A stretch of DNA of 64,000 nucleotides from Heterohyrax brucei (GCA_028571685.1 CM053143.1:152452329-152516328); one strand, 5' to 3'. Counted from the first letter of the stretch, positions 34,101 through 45,851 are shown. Notes: generated from the sequence alone by a model not told the origin. Translations and numbers: made by a program.

Positions 34101-35793
34101 TATGTCAGGCCAACATCTGATCTCTGTAATCTACAAGGTACTATAAAATATCAACAAGAAAAGGATAAATAATCCAATTAAGCAATGGGTGAAGGAGAAG
34201 GACAGACACTTCTCAAAAGAGTACACCCAGGCAGCCAAAAGACACATGCGGAAATTCTCACGATCATTAGCTATTAAAGAAATTCAAATCAAAACAACAA
34301 TGAGATACCATCTGACCCCAACAAGGCTGGCTATGATCCAAAAAACACAAAACAACAAATGCTGGAGAGGCTGTGGAGAGACTGGAACTCTCCTACACTG
34401 TTGGTGGGATTGCAAAATGGTACAACCTCTTTGGAAAGCTATCTGGACTTCCTTAAAAAGATGGAAACAGATATACCATTTGACCTAGTAATTCCACTGC
34501 TTGGAATATATCTAACAGAATCAAGGGCATTCACACCAACAGATACACGCACACAAATGTTTATTGCAGCATAGTCCACAATAGCAAAAAGATGGAATCA
34601 ACCCAGATGCCCAAAAACAGAGGAACGGATAGGTAAACTATGGTAGATATACTCAATGGAACACTATGCAATGATAAAGAACAATGATGATTTCAGGAAG
34701 CATCTCATAACCTGGTTTCAATTGGAAGATATTATGTTAAGTGAAATTAGGCAGCAGTACAAGGACAAATATTGTATGAGACCCCTACTTTAAGGACTTG
34801 AAAATAGACTCATGTACAGAAGAAAAGACTCTTTGATGGCTACAAGGGAGGAGCGGGAAGAAGGGAGAGGGTTGCTTACAGATTCGATAGTTGATAGAAA
34901 TTTGGTTGGGTGAAATCAGTGACAGCACTCATTAGAAAGAAGATCAATTTAACTGGACTTCAACATAACCTGAAATCTCTGCCAGTCTTAATCCAATATG
35001 GTAAGGTCAGAGAAGCAAGGGCAGGGGTCCAGGGACCATGCTCTCAGGGGTCATTGTGGCCAACTGGCATAACTAGCCTATTGTTAAGGGAATCTCCTCC
35101 ACTCCACATTGGTGAGAGACATCTGGGGTCTTCAAAGCTAGCAAGCTGCCATCTGAGGTACACCAAATGGTCCCAACTCAGCAGGAACAGATGATCACCA
35201 GGACAAAATCGACATGGGGAAAAGAGATCCCAGAAGACAGAAAGACCCATGTGAATAGGCGACTACATCAACACGCAACCAGAAGAGCCAGATGGTGCCA
35301 GGCCACCTCCAATGACAGCCGCAATGGGGCTCACATAGTTGAGCCCCAGAGGCAATGTGAGAATAAAAAGAGGTGCACCCTAAGAACTCCACTAAAAGAC
35401 CACAATTGGTGGTCCAAAGGCCTGGAGGTCCCCCTGGGAGCATGGCCTCTAGACCCAATGCTGCCCCTGATCATAAATCATTATTGAGGTCAACTTCTTG
35501 GACAGGAACAGATTGGACTTGGCGACACAGAGTGAGCATATCATGTGTGCACTTTATGGTTCTATTCATCTATAGGATGTTGTCCTACTGACCTCTTACA
35601 AGAGGGGTGTGGAAAGGGTAGAGAAGAGGGGACAGGGGATTGTTAGGAGGATATAACTTGTATGAAACAGTAAGAAGGTGTGTGCTGTCACTGGGCAAGG
35701 AGAGCAGTAGGAGTTGAACATAGGTGGGCATGAGAATTTAAACCAGTCTGTGTACTTTCACTCAATCACAATACAAAAAAAAAGAAAAAGAAT
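31130..35793 (+). mobile_element. L1 LINE, second long copy with ORF2 and 3' UTR
   Basis: 5'-truncated within the endonuclease. ORF2 pieces: endonuclease (31274-31465), linker and RT start (32043-32441), RT core (32577-32933 and 33039-33368) and Cys-rich C-terminus (34189-34488, [18 protein letters not shown]). The catalytic motif reads FADH at 33069-33080 instead of FADD. The 3' UTR from about 34890 carries GGGGTCTTCAAAGCTAGCAA and ends in CACTCAATCACAATAC plus an A-rich tail near 35770-35793. It is dead, with multiple frameshifts. Confidence 0.92.
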
Positions 35794-35794
35794 A

Positions 35795-36239
35795 TACAGG
35801 GAAAATCAAATACCCTTTCCTGATAAAAACTATCAGCAAAATAAGACTAGAAGGAAATTCCTCAACATAATTTTAAGGGCATATAGGTACAACCAACAGA
35901 CAACATTACTGCCAAGAATGAACATCATCACCACTCTTATTCAATATCATCCTGGATGTTCTAGCCAGAGCAATAAGCCAAGAAAGGGAAATAAAGAGTA
36001 TCCAAATTGAAAAGGAAGAAGTAGAACTATCCCTATTGACAGATGACATGATCCTCTACATGGAACGTCCCAGAGATTCTACATGAAAGCACTGAATTTA
36101 ACAGAAGGGTTCAGTAAAGGTACAAGATCAACACGCAAAAATTAGCTGGGTTCCTTTACACTAACATGGAGAACTCCAAAAAGGAAATCAAGAAAATATC
36201 ACTTACATTAGCCCCCAAAAGGAAAAAATACCTAGGAAT
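35795..36239 (+). mobile_element. Older L1, RT fragment
   Basis: RT-domain text follows the tail of the younger L1 directly ('gaaggaaattcctcaacata', 'cctggatgttctagccagag', 'gacagatgacatgatcctct'). It is more diverged than the two long L1s. Confidence 0.75.
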
Positions 36240-36330
36240 AAACCCACACCCAAAACTCACTGCTATCAAGTCAATTCCAACTCACAGCAACCCAACAGGA
36301 CAGAGTAGAACTGCCTAACAGGTAACACAG
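36240..36330 (-). mobile_element. AfroSINE fragment in L1
   Basis: Reverse of the SINE tail: CTGCTATCAAGTCAATTCCA followed by GACAGAGTAGAACTGCC. The head is missing. Confidence 0.72.
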
Positions 36331-36908
36331 AGACAAAACTATGAGATTTAATTTTTTTTCAGAAACACAACTACAGAAGCATGAACACTAGAATACAAAT
36401 TAGTTAACTGGAACCTCCTAAAAATTAAATACATATGCTCTTCAAAAGACTTTATGAAAAGAGTAAAATAAAAACCTACAGATTAGGGGAAAAAAACTTT
36501 CACAAACAACATATATAATAAGGATCTAATCTTCAAAATATACAGAAAACACCAACTCAACAACAGAAAGACAAATACAGTCAAAAAATGGGCAAAGAAC
36601 ACAAACAGACACTGCAACAAAGATAACATTCAGGAGGCTAATTAACACATGAAAAGATGCTTACAATCATTAGCTATTAGAGAGATGGAAATCAAAACCA
36701 TAATGAGATACAATCTCACCTCTGAAAAAACGGCATTTATCAAAAAACAGAAAACAACAAATTGCCACCAAGGTTGTAGGGAGACTGGGACCCTTTTACA
36801 CTGCTAGTGGGATTGTAAAATGGTGTAACCACTATGGAAAACGTAACACTTCCTTAAAAAGCTAGAAATAGAAATACCCTATAATCCCACAATCCCGTTC
36901 CTAGTTAC
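36331..36908 (+). mobile_element. Older L1, continued (C-terminal part)
   Basis: Text such as 'gagatacaatctcacctctg', 'cactgctagtgggattgtaa' and 'gaaataccctataatcccac' is the L1 ORF2 C-terminus. It stops at CCCGTTCCTAG, where unrelated DNA begins. Confidence 0.75.
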
Positions 36909-37125
36909 ACTGCATTTTTACACAATTCATGCACGCTTTCTACATTGTTTGCCAGCAGTGTGCTCTTCCCACACAAGGTTATTTTTGTAGGCACTCTACG
37001 TTAACTTTTTTTACATCAACTGAAAAATAAAAAGGCATAGCTGCTCTTACAAAAATACTTCACAAGGGGCAAGATTGGTTTAAAAACCAAGGCACACATT
37101 TGTTTAAAAATTAAGCATACCCTAC
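36909..37125. other. Unidentified ~215-bp insert in an L1
   Basis: The L1 text breaks at TTCCTAG and resumes at CCCTACAGATCTAACAGTAC. The DNA between contains ATTTTTACACAATTCATGCA, TTTGCCAGCAGTGTGCTCTT and an AATAAAAAGG. I see no terminal repeats, no AfroSINE, RTE or LTR signature, and no open frame. It could be a DNA transposon remnant or a fragment of a retroposed transcript. Confidence 0.5.
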
Positions 37126-37535
37126 AGATCTAACAGTACTAACATAAGTAGACATGCACACATCTATGTTCACTGCAATATTATTCACAACAGCAAACAG
37201 ATGAAAATAATCTAAGTGCCCATTAACGAATGAACAGATAAATTATAGTATATACATACAATGGAATGCTATGCAGCTATGAAGAATAATTGTGAGTTCC
37301 TGAAACATTTTAACATGAACAAATGCAGAGGACACAATGCTGAGTGAAAAAGTCAATCAAAAAAGGACAAATATTGTACAGTCTCACTTTTATAAGAACA
37401 CAGAATATATACAGATACAGAAAGCAATGCTCTTTGGTGGTTACCAAGGATGGGGACAAAAGGGAAATCCCCTTCTAGATAGCAGACACCTGCTATTTTT
37501 AGTGATGGGAAAGGCAATATCCAAAATTCATGAAG
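37126..37535 (+). mobile_element. Older L1, 3' end
   Basis: Contains 'atgttcactgcaatattatt', 'cccattaacgaatgaacaga' and 'ctatgcagctatgaagaata', ending in the L1 3' text 'tggtggttaccaaggatggg'. Confidence 0.75.
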
Positions 37536-37544
37536 TCTACATAG

Positions 37545-37652
37545 AAACGACTGTGGACATGGCACAAGACAGGGCAGTGTTTCATTCTGTTGCGGATAGG
37601 GTCACTCACGGTGAGTCAGAACCAACTCGACGGCACCTAACAACACATAACT
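37545..37652 (+). mobile_element. RTE 3'-end fragment
   Basis: Only the last ~100 bp of the RTE: GACTGTGGACATGGCACAAG through ACCAACTCGACGGCACCTAA and an AAC-rich tail. The very short length is typical of 5'-truncated insertions. Confidence 0.8.
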
Positions 37653-37759
37653 TGACCAACGTAAATGATGACATCAAGAAGCACACAGAAGCAAAAGAAC
37701 AAGCGACAATTTTGGTAATGCTGTAACATATACAATTTTGCAAAAATGCTAGTAACAAC

Positions 37760-37960
37760 TAAGAAATATGTTGCAGTTACACAGGTAGACAAATATGCAT
37801 ACACATGCATAGGAAGGCACATATATCAGTGTATATGTAAAGGTATATCCACAGGCATATGTATATACATGCTTATGTGTGCTGCATACATACATATGTG
37901 CGTATATATGTATGTATAGATGTATACACATATATACACACATATGTATATATAAAATAA
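37760..37960. repeat. AT-rich (TATG/CATA)n-type tract
   Basis: Alternating CATATGTATA, TATGTATGTATA and ACACATATATAC units without a single fixed period. Long minus-strand open frames here arise from the low complexity. Confidence 0.75.
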
Positions 37961-37974
37961 AGCACACAGGGAGC

Positions 37975-38778
37975 ACAGCTACGGCTACCTCCTAAACATA
38001 ACCAAAAACATCTCAAGACTGGTTTACTGGGTTCCAAGGGTGAGACTACAGCCACAATGGGCAACTCAGTAAATGATGGTAACATAGTTCATAAAGATAA
38101 TATTACACATCCTAGTTTCACGAGTAGAATCTGAGACCTTAAAAGCTTGCCAGCAACTATATAAAACATAACTACTGGTCTGAAGCATAAGAAAAATAAG
38201 GATATTAAAGACTCAAAGAAGAAACTAGTCTACAGGACTCATATTCTGAGGCCAGAACTAGATGGTGCTAGGCTATGACTATTAACCATTCTGACCAGGA
38301 ACACAACAAATGGTCCCAGACAGAATGGGAGAAAAACAGAGTACAAAACTCAGATTCCTAAAAAAGGCCAGACTTAAGGAACTGGTAGAGATTAGAGGAA
38401 CGCCAAGACTACAGCCCGGAGATACCCTTTAACCTTGGAACTGAAGCCACTCCCAGAGGTCACCTGTCTGCCAAATAACAGACTGGCTCATAAAATAAAC
38501 AGTATCACCATCGGTTCTGTGTTTCTTTCAGTAGTTATTTATATAAGACCAAACAGTCAACATTTACCCTAAAGCAAAGATGAGCAGATCATGGGAACAT
38601 GGAAGCTAGATTAACAGAAACAGAACAAGCAGAATGGAAATAATGACAACGCTGACATACGGTGCAAAATGTAATCATTGTAATCATTAGGCGTAGAAAT
38701 TGTTACACAGGGATCTGATTTGCTGGGTAAACTTTCACCAAAAACAATGAAAATATTAAAAAAAAAAAAAAAAAAGAA
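37975..38778 (+). mobile_element. L1 3' UTR, divergent subfamily
   Basis: Motifs parallel the other L1 3' UTRs here but are more diverged: TGAGACCTTAAAAGCTTGCC, GGCCAGAACTAGATGGTGCT and ACTCAGATTCCTAAAAAAGG. It ends in AACTTTCACCAAAAACAATG and a poly(A) tract at 38757-38775. Confidence 0.6.
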
Positions 38779-38935
38779 TACATAGGTCAGTTACAGGACT
38801 GAAATACCCAAATATAGCATGATCCCAGGCAAGATCAGAAAACACCTCTCAGAAATAAATGCTAACAAGAACCAATACAATCAATCATTACCAGGGATTA
38901 AGTTATCTAAAAGACAATTTTAAGTGTACTATGGC

Positions 38936-39085
38936 TAAAGAGGAAACCCAAGTGCAGTAGTGTTTGGCAGTCTGAATCCACCAGGTACTCCTTCGTAACT
39001 CCATGGTGCAGTTCTCCTTTATTCTGCAGGGTCACTAGGTGTCAGAATCAACTTGACAGCAATGGGTTTGGTTTTGGTTTTGGTT
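38936..39085 (+). mobile_element. AfroSINE, diverged
   Basis: Body CAGGTACTCCTTCGTAACTC and tail GAATCAACTTGACAGCAATG with (GGTTTT)n. It sits at the left, 3' side of the ERV. Confidence 0.8.
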
Positions 39086-39204
39086 TCACTGCTAGAGAGA
39101 AAGTATTCCCTTAATCTCCTGGAGGTGCTGAAGATGTATCACTAAGAGCCATAGTATTTGTAGAAAATGTAACCAAATTAAGGTAACCAATAACCTTAAA
39201 ATGG

Positions 39205-41597
39205 AGTCAACCATACAGGTTGCCTTGGGATTTTTGAAGAATTAAACATATGAGACCAATGGGCCTCAGCAGCTGAAAGTGCAGAGGTCTGAGGGATGTT
39301 TAAAAAATTAAGAGTATACAATGCCTGTTGTAGGATTGTTGCAGGGGGGTAGGCGTCTCCCCCCTTTTTATTTAATTTTTTAATGTATGTTTTGAGAGTT
39401 GCATGAGTGCGCTCAATGATGGCTTGTGGCCTTGAGGATTAAATGGAATACCTGTAAGGTGAAGAATTTGCCACTGAGCAAAGAAAAGTTGCATGGAATG
39501 GCTTGTATATGCAGGAGCATTGTCTGTTTTGATTTGAGATGGCTTGCCCATTACTGTAAAACAGGAGAGAAGATGTTGTTTTACCTGCTTGGCAGATTTT
39601 CCGCTTCGTGCTGTTGCCCAAATAAAGTTAGAGAATGCGTCTATACACACATGAACATAAGAAAGTTTACCAAAAGAAGGTACATGGATAACATCCATTT
39701 GCCATAAACTATTGGGCATGTTTCCTCTTGGGTTTTGACCTGAAGGAAAGCAAGTTGTTGTAAACTGTTGACAAATTGGACAAGTAGCAACTATATCTTT
39801 AGCTTGTTGGTTAGAAACGGCAAATTGTTTTTTTAAGCCTTTAGAGTTAACATGAGTGAGAGAACGGAAGTTTTGAGCCTCTTGGAAGACTGAGGCCACC
39901 AAAGAGTTAATAGTTGCATTTCCCTTTGACAGTGGTCCTGGAAGGCCAGTGTGTGCTCTTATATGCATGATATAAAAAGGATAAGAGTGAGCTCGAATAC
40001 AGTTCTGTAAGTGAATAAATACAGCAGTAAGTTCAGTGTCTTTTATATCAAGAAGCAAAGGTACTGTCTCAATAATCTTTGCAGCATTTACTACGTATTG
40101 TGAGTTAGATATGATATTAAGAGAAAAGGGCTCATCTTGTAATAGTTGGATTACGGCTGCTAATTCAGCCTTTTGTACAGACAAATAAGGTGTTTGCCAC
40201 ACTGTATCAATTTTACCATGATATCCAGCTTTTCCCTGTTTACTTGCATCAGTGAAATAGGTGGCTACATCAGCAATAGGTTCAGAAAGAGTAATCTTTG
40301 GAAGTATCTAAGATGTCTGTTTTAAAAATTGAAAAAGCTTATGTTTGGGGAAGGCATTATGTAGCCGTCCAATAAAATCTGACAAACCTAACTGCCATTC
40401 TAGGTTATTAATATATGCTTTTCGTATTTGATTGGCAGTTAGGGGCAAAATGATTTCAGAGGCATCTGTGGCAACAAGAGTTCACAATCTCTTTCGGGCT
40501 GCAAAAATTAATTTTCCCATTTTATCTAGGTATATAGTTAATCTTTTGGTTTCAGTATTGGGCAAAAAGATCCACTCTACAATTTTATGTTGCTGTACTA
40601 TAACTCCAGTAGGAGAATGAGGAGTGGGCAAAATTAAAATCTGATAACGTTGTGTAGGGTCAGTTCTATCCAACTGAGCCTCATGGATTCTTTGTTCCAT
40701 GAACTGAAGTTCTTTTTCAGCTTATTTGGTTAGTACTCTGGGGCTATGGAGCTGAGGATCCCCTCTGAGTGTCTGAAAGAGGTGAGTCAATTGACAGGTT
40801 GGGATGCCCAAAGTGGGCCGGATTTGTACTTTCTGAGGGAGCACTTTAGTTTCCAGTAGCTTATGTCCAAGATAGGAATAAGGAGTAGATAATTGTACTT
40901 TATCTAGAGCAATGAATAACCCAGCCTTTTGCATATATTTTTGCAACTGGGTATAGACTGACTGTAACATCTATTGATTAGGAACTGCACAGAGAATATC
41001 ATCCATATAGTGAAAGATATAACACTGTGGAAAGGATTTTTTAACAGGAGATAAAGCTCGATCAACAAAGGTTTGACAAATTGTGGGACTATTAAGCATT
41101 CCTTGAGGTAGAACTTTACAATGATATCTTTTAGTGGGTTTCTGATTATTTATGGAGGGAACAGTAAAAGTAAATTTTTCACAGTCAGAAGAATGGAGAG
41201 GGATAGTATAGAAACAATTCTGGAGGTCTATGGTAAGTAATGGCCAATTGGGCAGTAAGACTGTTGGACTAGGCATTCCAGGTTGTAAAGCTCCCATAGG
41301 CTGAATAACTGCATTGACACCTCGAAGATCTGTTAACATTCTCCATTTACCAGACTTCTTTTTAATTACAAATACAGGAGAATTCCAAGGACTGAAGGAA
41401 GGCTTTATATGTCCTTGTTTCAGTTGTTCAGATACCAGATTTTGTAAGGCTGACAGTTTTTCTTTACTAAGAGGCCACTGCTCTACCCACACCGGTTTTG
41501 TTGTCAGCCATTTCAATGGTATGGGTGAGGTAAGATTTTGATCAGCAGTGGCCCTCATGATAAATTTGAATAGCCAACCTCTCCAGTTTCTGGGCAT
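39205..41597 (-). pseudogene. Class II ERV pol (RT, RNase H, integrase), inactivated
   Basis: Betaretrovirus-like pol. RT runs from 41597 with [20 protein letters not shown] and a YMDD box at 41009-40998. RT, RNase H and most of integrase lie in a single frame broken by stop codons at about 40973, 40724, 40484 and 40310. A frameshift near 39430 follows the integrase core, after which related text continues in another frame to about 39205. RNase H carries SNSQYV where an Asp is expected. Integrase keeps the CPIC pair and two core Asp residues (WQMD, KTDN), while the first zinc-binding His appears to be Arg (NFRSLTH). Env is not recognised. Confidence 0.9.
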
Positions 41598-42672
41598 ATG
41601 GGATTCTGAAACTCTTCACACCCGCTGCTCTCACAGAGACTATTTTTCACATGCAGTGCTGCCATTGTTTCTGTTAGAGCGGCAGCCTTAAAAGTTTCAG
41701 ACCCAACTTCTTGACAAGTTCTAATATAATCTTCTAAACTTCCTCGTCCCTTAAAGGGGCGAAGAGCCTTCTTACAGTCTGGGTTGGCATTATCAAATGC
41801 CAGACTTTGTAGAATCATATCTCTGGCATCTGGATTTTCAATAGTTTTTGTAAAGCATCTCTGAGTCTAGCAAGGAAATCAACATACGGCTCTTTAGCTC
41901 CTTGTCTTACAGAGCTGAATGTGGGGGTTTCCTGTCCCAACCAACTGATTTTTTCCCAAGCCTTTAAACATACAAATCTAACTTGTGATATGGCTTGATC
42001 GTTCATTATTAACTGAGCTTGGATGCCAGCCCAGGTGCCTACTCCTAACAATTGTTCAGCAGAAACATTAATTTGAGGCTGAATATATCTTTGAGCTTGC
42101 TGTTGGGCAGCATCAGACCACCACATTCGAAACTATAAATATTCTCCTGAAGACAAGCAAGTCCACGCTAGCACCTCCCAATCGTAAGGAATGAGACGCT
42201 CTCCTGCTAGCCCTCTAAGTATTCCCATAGTAAAAGGAGCAGTTGGGGGAGGAACACTTGGCTTTAAGCCCTTAGAGAGAATAGGAGAAGACGGGAGAAC
42301 AGAAGACGGAAGAGCAGGTGAAGGTGGCGGCGGTCGTCCGCCTCCCTCGTCCTCCTCGCTCTCCAATTCCCCGTTGCTTTCTAATTCCTCCTCTGATGGT
42401 AGAGGTTCTAAAGCTACAGAAATGAGATTACACAGAGACCAAACATAGACCGGAATAGCTTCTCCCTGCCGATGTGCTCGCCTAAGGCAAGACACATCTC
42501 TATGCCAGACCTGGACGTCCAACGTCCCTCCCTCTGGCAACCAGGGACAATGCTGATAGACGAGATCAAAGAGAGAAGTGAGATGAGAAGAGCTAACTTT
42601 TACCCCTCCTGAACGTAGGAAGTTTTTAAGTAAAAGTTTATAAGTTTCAAAGAGAGATAGATCATTTCCCAT
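41598..42672 (-). pseudogene. Class II ERV gag (matrix and capsid), inactivated
   Basis: The likely start is the ATG at 42672-42670, giving MGND, a myristoylation-type N-terminus. The matrix continues to a proline-rich stretch around 42250-42330. An in-frame TAG at 42135 interrupts the start of capsid, which resumes in the same frame (42126-41815) with the QGAKEPYVDFLARLRDAL major homology region. A frameshift near 41816 leads into the capsid C-terminus (41818-41600). No Cys-His nucleocapsid knuckles and no protease follow: capsid runs into RT within about 50 bp, so roughly 1 kb is deleted. Confidence 0.88.
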
Positions 42673-42836
42673 TATTACCCTGATGCTTTTCCAGAGCCTG
42701 CATGAACCGCTCACCAGCTCTGTTATAGGTTGTGATAGCACTCCTCCTGAGTGAAGGCCTTGGGAGCCTCGGCACTTCATTTCACTGTGGAGCTGGTCCG
42801 CGGGGTTGTGGGGTTTGTAGGAAGCTTTCTCCTCCG

Positions 42837-42854
42837 GTCCTGGTTCGGGCACCA
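42837..42854 (-). other. ERV primer-binding site
   Basis: Minus strand reads TGGTGCCCGAACCAGGAC two bases inside the LTR end. It is closest to the tRNA-Lys3-type site, with a C/T change and what looks like a shifted base. Its position right after the LTR fixes the orientation of the provirus. Confidence 0.75.
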
Positions 42855-42856
42855 GC

Positions 42857-43324
42857 TGTCGGAGTCAGAGAGTTCTCCGATGAACACAGGCGGAGGAGAA
42901 GCCACGCCGAGGTTGAGGAAAAGACTGACAGACAACAGTTTGGGATCAGGGGGCTAACGGCCTTCCCAGCCGAGAGCCCAGAATCAAGCTTTATTGAAGT
43001 ATTCATACCATCCACCAATAACAGTTAGTATCCTAGAAACCAAGGAGTTGGAAATATCCAGTCACCTAGCTAGATGCTAAGGTGGGAACGGTTTTCTGCT
43101 GCCCATTGTCCTACATGCCTAGGCCATGATTTTCCGCATCCCTGCGTGGCTTATCTCATTACCTGGAAGTGTTCCCACACCACTCCTAGGTTACTGTACA
43201 CAAGGCAAAGTCAAGGTAATTGATTATCATGCTCTTAGTACAAAAGGTTATACAAAGTTGAAGTAACAATATAGCAGCCAAGATGGCTGCTGTCATGCCA
43301 AGAGAGTTAACATATTTTCCCACA
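42857..43324 (-). mobile_element. Class II ERV 5' LTR
   Basis: 468 bp. On the minus strand it begins TGTGGGAAAATATG and ends ACTCTCTGACTCCGACA, giving TG...CA ends next to the primer-binding site. An AATAAA polyadenylation signal lies at 42995-42990 on the minus strand, followed by a CpG-containing R/U5 part. No partner LTR was found left of pol, so the 3' end of the provirus is lost. Confidence 0.87.
43280..43287 (+). promoter_or_regulatory. YY1-like motif in ERV U3
   Basis: AAGATGGC lies near the start of U3, within a small palindrome of GCAGCC and GGCTGC arms. The resemblance is by consensus only. Confidence 0.35.
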
Positions 43325-43427
43325 GATTCTAGCATAATATTACAATAGACAATTAGAGACATCATCAATATTAATAAAAAAATACGGTTAAATAAATTAT
43401 GGAATAATCACCCTTTGGAATACTATG

Positions 43428-43640
43428 CAGCTGTTCCCTGGGTGGCCCAAATAAGTTTGTGCTCAGCTACAAACCTACAAGTTGGCAGTTTGAACCCACT
43501 CAGTGACACCATGGAAGAAAGACCTACGCACCTGCTTCCATAAAGATTACAGCCTGGAAAATCTGGTGGAGCCATTCTACTCATACTACACAGCATTCGC
43601 GACTTGGAATCCACTCGACAGCAACAGGTTTGCTGAAATT
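43428..43640 (+). mobile_element. AfroSINE, longer subfamily
   Basis: Body block ACCATGGAAGAAAGACCTAC, then GCTTCCATAAAGATTACAGC and tail AATCCACTCGACAGCAACAG. The head is strongly diverged. Confidence 0.8.
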
Positions 43641-43644
43641 TTTT

Positions 43645-44430
43645 TGTTTCTTTTTTTTTAGTATGTAGAAATAGAAGAGTCTCCCAGACATAGTACATAG
43701 TATTAAGATTACAAGTCAGTGCCAAAAATGGCAGGATCATGTACTCCTTTATAAACCTTCACTATTACTGCAAGTACTAGTGTTTCTTAATTCTATTACA
43801 GGCTCACAGTGTTAGTTTATTGACTTATATTTTCATCTAGATGTGTTTATCTCTCTAATTAGTCACATTCCTTGAGAACATGGCTGTCACATATACTCCC
43901 CTCTCTGGGACCTACCACAGCCCCATACATATAAGAGGTACACAAATGATATCTGAGGATGCTCAGCAACACATAAAACATGAAGGAGCAGGAATGGCAT
44001 TTTTCAAGGAGAGAAACAAAGTACACATCAAATGGAAGAAACAGGACTACAATTCTATCCTTTAGACCCTGTACCAACATGTTTTATACCACCATAAGCT
44101 CTTAATAGAGCCCAGTAATAAAGTCTATGTGACTAAGTTGCCTGCTCTTAAAAGATATTTTTTGATTAATTAAATATACAAATAAAAACTTGAAAATCTA
44201 TGTTTAAAGTATTCATACTCCATGACTTTAATAAAACTCACCTTCTGCCTAGAATTGATGCTACCAACATGCTAAATGGTCCACTGTTGATATCTGCAAA
44301 CTCTATAGCTCTTCCTGTTATCCAGTATAGTCTTCTCACTATGAAAAATGTATATATGACAAATTCTATCAAGCTATTATCCTTAAATAAAATCAAGTGA
44401 AGACTAAAATATAACATTTACAATATAAGT
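43645..44430. other. Unassigned sequence
   Basis: No repeat family or gene recognised. Open frames are short and lack start or splice context. Confidence 0.4.
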
Positions 44431-44436
44431 ATATAT

Positions 44437-44990
44437 AAGAGGTCTAACAAGTCTATGAACTTAACTGTCTTAAGTCTTAAATACCACACGGCTGAATATT
44501 ACTATAGTCACCTTCAAAAGATTCCCTTTGGGAAGCTATACACCAACACCAGTGCCTAATCCACACTTCAAAGCAATCTTAGAACTCTTTCTGAAACGGC
44601 CACTGCACATGGTGGCAAAGTGGCAACTTCGTGAACCTAACTGTATAGTTGTCTATGAGGGAGTTTTTAGCCAGTAAACAAATAACTGTATTGGAACACC
44701 CTCCCTACTCACCTGATCTGGCCCCCGATGACTTGTTTTTACCCAAAGACAAAGGAAATAGCAAAAGGAAGACATTTTGATGACATTCAGGACATCAAGG
44801 GTAACATGACAGCTCTGATGGCCATTCCAGAAAAGCAGTTCCAAAATTGCTTTGAAGGGTAGACTAGGCACTGGCATCAATACTTAGCTTCCCAAGAGGA
44901 GTACTCTGAAGGTGATCATAGTGATATTCAGCTATGAGTTATGTAGCACTTCTTCTAGGGTGAGTTTGTGAACTTAACTGCAGACCTCGT
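44437..44990 (+). mobile_element. Mariner-type DNA transposon, internally deleted (copy 1)
   Basis: Ends GAGGTCTAACAAG and GCAGACCTC are terminal inverted repeats of about 25-28 bp. The internal plus strand encodes the C-terminal end of a Tc1/mariner transposase, with the HPPYSPDLAP signature at about 44697-44726, then GRHFDDIQDIKGN further on. The N-terminal and most catalytic sequence is absent and frames are broken. Copy 2 at 51341-51889 has the same layout. Confidence 0.85.
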
Positions 44991-45035
44991 GCGTGTGTGT
45001 GTGTGTGTGTGTGCGTGTGTGCGTGTGTGTACACA
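44991..45035. repeat. (GT)n microsatellite
   Basis: GTGTGTGTGT with GCGT interruptions, starting at the right end of the mariner copy. Confidence 0.95.
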
Positions 45036-45039
45036 CATA

Positions 45040-45850
45040 CGTAATGAAGAGAAAGCCACTAACCCTACCCCCAAAACAATACAAAGACCCCATTTGCCAC
45101 CACTGGAGTCCCTCTCTGAAAATGGTTGTTTAAAAAGAAAGAACTAAGCGTTTATTTCACCTTTTAAGAAGAGCACCATTTCAACATAACAGCCCTAGTT
45201 GATAACGAAAACCTCTTCTTCAGAGAAGGCTAGCTACTGAAATAGAATTCAAGAGAATTAGCATTCTGTAAATCCTTAATTTAATAGCCAATCCACCATC
45301 AGGAATCATCCATGGAGGCTAAACTCATGAGGTAAAAAGCTGATGAAGAATTTATCTGACACCGGAGAACCATCCTGCATGTTACTTCTAGACACAAAGG
45401 GGAAAACATAACTTTACAATTAAATGATCAGACATCACCACCTTACCCCAGAGATCAAAGAAAGCATCACAAGAATGGGACAACTGGACATTATATGCCT
45501 CTTAGTATGAACAAATACGAAGTATACAGTATTACTAAACAAAATACTCTTCCAAAAATGTTTAACCTGAATTTAATCACACCTTTAAATCTAACTTCCA
45601 GTTTAAAAGAAACATGGCAGATTGATATTACACCAAAAAAATCAATCAGCAATACAAAACGTGAGATATTCTTACCAGATACACCATCAGAGTGGGTGGA
45701 TGATAAAAGGAACACCTCTATATTTTAAAAACAAAAACAGTAACACTCAAATGCAGTGCCTTGATTGGAACTTGGTATGTAAAATATCAATAAAAGGATT
45801 TTTAGAACAATCAGGGAAATCTGAATACAGTGTGAGTACAGTATGCCATT
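45040..45850. other. Unassigned sequence
   Basis: AT-rich, no family recognised. The frames at 45491-45728 overlap on both strands and look accidental. Confidence 0.4.
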
Positions 45851-45851
45851 A

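Noticed and set aside
37749..38085. Minus-strand frames rich in Tyr, Ile and His
   Set aside because: Low-complexity translation of the TATG/CATA tract.
39372..40202. 276-residue frame as a domesticated integrase
   Set aside because: It is one unbroken piece of a decayed pol. Neighbouring pieces are in the same frame behind stops, RNase H residues are lost and the integrase end is frameshifted, so no sign of selection.
42191..43028. Plus-strand frames and CpG-containing stretch as a host promoter or CpG island
   Set aside because: They fall in the ERV gag leader and LTR; the CpG content is that of the provirus and frames are antisense to gag.
44653..44880. Minus-strand 75-residue frame
   Set aside because: Antisense shadow of the mariner transposase remnant.
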